This document shows, one piece after another, positions 33,945-36,158 of a stretch of DNA of 36,158 nucleotides; the stretch's first letter is position 1; each line of letters opens with the position of its first letter. The notes under the pieces were generated by a model, which did no database searches, was not told the DNA's origin, and was given only the letters and a program-made list of their open reading frames with translations. This DNA is from Nostoc foliaceum FACHB-393 (GTDB lineage: Bacteria > Cyanobacteriota > Cyanobacteriia > Cyanobacteriales > Nostocaceae), in NCBI RefSeq assembly GCF_014698505.1, contig NZ_JACJTD010000065.1:1-36158 (forward strand), read 5' to 3'. The translations under genes were made by a program, and so were the position numbers.

Positions 33945-34162
33945 CCGTTTCACTTAACTGTTAGTAGACCGAAAAGTTTTGCGATGTCTACGACAGAATG
34001 TTATATCTTAATCTACTCTTACTGCAATTAACTTAATTTAAATTAATATATAATACATAATATTGAGCAATTTTTGGGAATATCACCCAAGCTAATTAAA
34101 AGGTTTACGCCGAATGGATATTTTAATAGAATAATCTCATCAAAAGATTCGCAGAAACATAA

Positions 34163-35800
34163 ATGGACTGGATTACCCTACTGCGATCACTACAGTCTGA
34201 TTTTATTAAAAGGTTAACATCTGGTTCTCTGCTTCATTGTGAAACAGAAGGTCAACATAGTGAATTAACTATAATCTCTGGAGAGAGATTAAAGGCACTA
34301 CGGGAATTTTGCTGGTTGATGGCTGAAAAATATAAACGTGTTTCGCCAGTCCGTGACGTTTTTATTAGCTATCTAAAAGGGAAGTTGGGTGAGGAAGTAG
34401 TCAAAGAACGTTTAGCTGATTTTATTACCGAAGTCGATTATGAAAAGCGATTCGGTGGCGATGGCAATATAGATTTTACCTTGACTTATTACCCATCTAT
34501 TGGTATTGAGGTTAAATCTCGTCACGGTAGTATTGATAGAGTTAGATGGTCAATTAGTTCTGAAGAGGTTGAAAAAAATGCAGTTGTAGTTTGCATTTTG
34601 ATTCAAGAAGATGTGAGTGAAGCACAATCTGAGTATCACCTTTTCTTAGCTGGCTTTCTGCCAACCCGGATGATTAAGCTGAAAACCGGTAAAATTTCAT
34701 TTGGTATAGAACAATTACTGTATGGTGGCGGTTTATGGTGCTATTTAGAACAGTTACAATCTTCTATAAATAATTCTTCTAGGCAAAAACCATCAATTTA
34801 CAAATATCTTCCCAAGCAGGAAATTCAATCTAAGCCAACTAATAATCAGTTGAGCAAATCTTATTTTAAACATGAAGTAGACAACTATTTGCAATATCGT
34901 AATGAAGACTTAAATATACTTTATGTAAGATTGGGCGATGAATGTTTTGAGAAAGGAGAATACACGAATGCAATCACCAACTATAATCAAGCCTTACAAG
35001 TAAAAAATAGCGATATTGATTTATATTATAAACGAGGTTTGGCTCACTATCAAATAGGAGATTATGAAGCTGCGATTGCAGATTATTCTCAGGCCATCCA
35101 AATGAATATTAATGATGCTAAATCTTATAATAAACGAGGTTTAGCTCTATATCAAATGGGGCGACTAGAAGAAGCGATTAATGATTATACGCAAGCTATT
35201 AGAATTAATCCTCATGTTGCTGTAGCCTATAAAAACCGGGCTGAAGCTCGTTCTCATGTTGGAGATAATCAAGGAGCGATTGAAGATTATACCCAGGCTA
35301 TTAAAATTAACCCTGATTATGCTGATGCTTATAAAAACCGTGGGATTGCTCGTTATTTATTAGGATATCAACCGGGATTTCCCCAAGCAATTAAGATTAA
35401 TCCTCAAGATGCTATCGCTTATAAAAAACGGGGCAATGCTCGTTCTGACTTAGGAGATTTGGAAGGAGCAATTGAAGATTACACTCAGGCAATACAGATT
35501 AATTCAAATTATGCAGATGCTTATTACAACCGTGGTAATGCTCGTTCTGACTTAGAAGATTTGGAGGGAGCAATTGAAGATTATACTCAGGCAATACAGA
35601 TTAATTCAAATTATGCAGATGCTTATTATAATCGTGGTAATATCCGTTTAGAAACAGCAGATAAGCATGGAGCAATTCAAGATTTTCAAAAAGCAGCAGA
35701 TATCTATCGTAAAGAAGGTAAGCTAGAAGCACTTAAAGATACACGAGAAAGAATATTAGATTTAGAAATAGAAGAATCATTAGATATTTTAAACTTCTAA
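34163..35800 (+). CDS. PD-(D/E)XK nuclease-like domain fused to TPR repeats
   Basis: A 545-residue two-part protein. Residues about 60-200 carry a pattern typical of the restriction-endonuclease-like fold: LGEEVVKERL (E77, E78), FGGDGNIDFTLTYYPSIGIEVKSRHG with D104 and E116-V-K118, then VVVCILIQED and YHLFLAGFL. D-x11-E-x-K is the usual metal and catalytic set, so a nuclease is plausible but unproven. From about residue 250 to 525 run eight TPR-like units (AIEDYTQAIKINPDYADAYK type). One unit, about 393-411, is four residues short (GYQPGFPQAIKINP), and two units near the end are almost identical in DNA. No signal peptide. The ATG start is preceded by a weak site. Target and partner are unknown. 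Confidence 0.75.
   Translation: MDWITLLRSLQSDFIKRLTSGSLLHCETEGQHSELTIISGERLKALREFCWLMAEKYKRVSPVRDVFISYLKGKLGEEVVKERLADFITEVDYEKRFGGDGNIDFTLTYYPSIGIEVKSRHGSIDRVRWSISSEEVEKNAVVVCILIQEDVSEAQSEYHLFLAGFLPTRMIKLKTGKISFGIEQLLYGGGLWCYLEQLQSSINNSSRQKPSIYKYLPKQEIQSKPTNNQLSKSYFKHEVDNYLQYRNEDLNILYVRLGDECFEKGEYTNAITNYNQALQVKNSDIDLYYKRGLAHYQIGDYEAAIADYSQAIQMNINDAKSYNKRGLALYQMGRLEEAINDYTQAIRINPHVAVAYKNRAEARSHVGDNQGAIEDYTQAIKINPDYADAYKNRGIARYLLGYQPGFPQAIKINPQDAIAYKKRGNARSDLGDLEGAIEDYTQAIQINSNYADAYYNRGNARSDLEDLEGAIEDYTQAIQINSNYADAYYNRGNIRLETADKHGAIQDFQKAADIYRKEGKLEALKDTRERILDLEIEESLDILNF
35456..35641 (+). repeat. recent duplication of a 34-codon TPR unit
   Basis: The unit beginning GATTTGGAAGGAGC at 35456 recurs at 35558 as GATTTGGAGGGAGC. 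Over the first 84 bases I count four differences, all silent. It indicates recent TPR expansion within the gene. Confidence 0.8.
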
Positions 35801-35841
35801 AAAATAGATAGATTAATTCGGATAAATAGTCCATTTAGACT

Positions 35842-35942
35842 CAATACAGTTCAGATAAGACCAAAAAACTTGTAGAGACGGCGATTTATCGCGTCTCAAA
35901 AACCCAAAATTTTTGCCAGTAGCCCTTAACTGAACCGTATTG
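35842..35942. mobile_element. 101-bp miniature inverted-repeat element with 10-bp target duplication
   Basis: Terminal inverted repeats CAATACAGTTCAGATAAG (35842-35859) and CTTAACTGAACCGTATTG (35925-35942) match at 16 of 18 positions. Immediately outside lie perfect 10-bp direct repeats CATTTAGACT, at 35832-35841 and 35943-35952, as left by transposition. Inside is a hairpin GAGACGGCGAT/ATCGCGTCTC around 35875-35897. No gene fits, so it must be moved by a transposase encoded elsewhere. A 10-bp duplication is compatible with IS4-like elements. Confidence 0.8.
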
Positions 35943-36093
35943 CATTTAGACTAAAAAGTCAGTCAAAACAGAAAGCTTGCACCATTTCTAACAACCGCCT
36001 AATGAATTACTAAACTAATAGCGAAAGTCTTATACCAATTTTATATGAAGGTGCATATAATAGAGAAAACAAACTCGATAAATTAAAATAACC

Positions 36094-36158
36094 ATGAGCC
36101 GCCCTTTTAAGATTGAAATCGCAGAGAGCGAAGAAGAACTTAAAAAACGTCTACAAAC
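36094..36158 (+). mobile_element. start of an IS630-type transposase gene, cut by the window end
   Basis: The ATG at 36094 opens MSRPFKIEIAESEEELKKRL, still open at the last base. This resembles the N-terminus of cyanobacterial IS630-type transposases as I remember them (x-PFKIEI-ES-E-L-LL), before their helix-turn-helix. The left end may be near TATACCAATTTTATATGAAG at about 36031. Only 21 codons are visible, so the family call is tentative. Confidence 0.5.

Noticed and set aside
1..36158. CRISPR array or tRNA genes
   Set aside because: No regularly spaced identical repeats of CRISPR length and no cloverleaf-like T-arm sequence were seen on either strand; tandem repeats present are too short.

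Overview
The window comes from a filamentous, heterocyst-type cyanobacterium close to Nostoc. The signs are frequent GCGATCGC (HIP1) sites, heptameric short tandem repeats between genes, phycobilisome genes, a PAM68-family photosystem II assembly gene next to rpsO, and a mycosporine biosynthesis set whose proteins look very like those I remember from Nostoc punctiforme. No database search was possible. Product names rest on motifs and remembered family sequences.

Left part (1-15.5 kb), mostly housekeeping: glyQ; a ComEC-type DNA channel protein with a degenerate C-terminal domain; a GH13 alpha-amylase-like enzyme; a 1202-residue AAA/WD40 membrane protein with 14 WD40 blades; rpsO and the PAM68 gene; aroF (DAHP synthase, entry to the shikimate pathway); a small secreted basic protein; an HtrA/Deg protease; and a diadenosine-tetraphosphate phosphorylase.

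Middle part (15.5-21.3 kb): a complete sunscreen cluster, mysA-mysB-mysC-mysD, all on the minus strand. It leads from sedoheptulose 7-phosphate through 4-deoxygadusol and mycosporine-glycine to disubstituted mycosporine-like amino acids such as shinorine or porphyra-334. A 1.15 kb gene-free region lies upstream of mysA.

Right part (21.3-34 kb): a phycoerythrin accessory region. A minus-strand group holds a CpeS/CpcS-type lyase, pebA, pebB and a CocE-type hydrolase, and PebA and PebB make phycoerythrobilin. Next come a pentapeptide-repeat protein, a small unknown, a HEAT-repeat protein, and a divergently transcribed allophycocyanin-like (Apl-type) phycobiliprotein. A plus-strand series follows: cpeC, cpeD, cpeS, cpeT and cpeR (rod linkers, bilin lyases, activator of phycoerythrin expression), then a further linker whose C-terminus is a duplicated coiled-coil-like segment in place of a CpcD domain. 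cpeA and cpeB are not in the window, and there is no cpeE between cpeD and cpeS.

Right edge (34-36.2 kb): a protein joining a PD-(D/E)XK nuclease-like domain to a TPR array, a 101-bp miniature inverted-repeat element with perfect 10-bp target duplications, and the start of an IS630-type transposase cut by the window end. The most unusual items are the Apl-type phycobiliprotein paired with a HEAT protein, the coiled-coil linker, the nuclease-TPR fusion and the miniature element.
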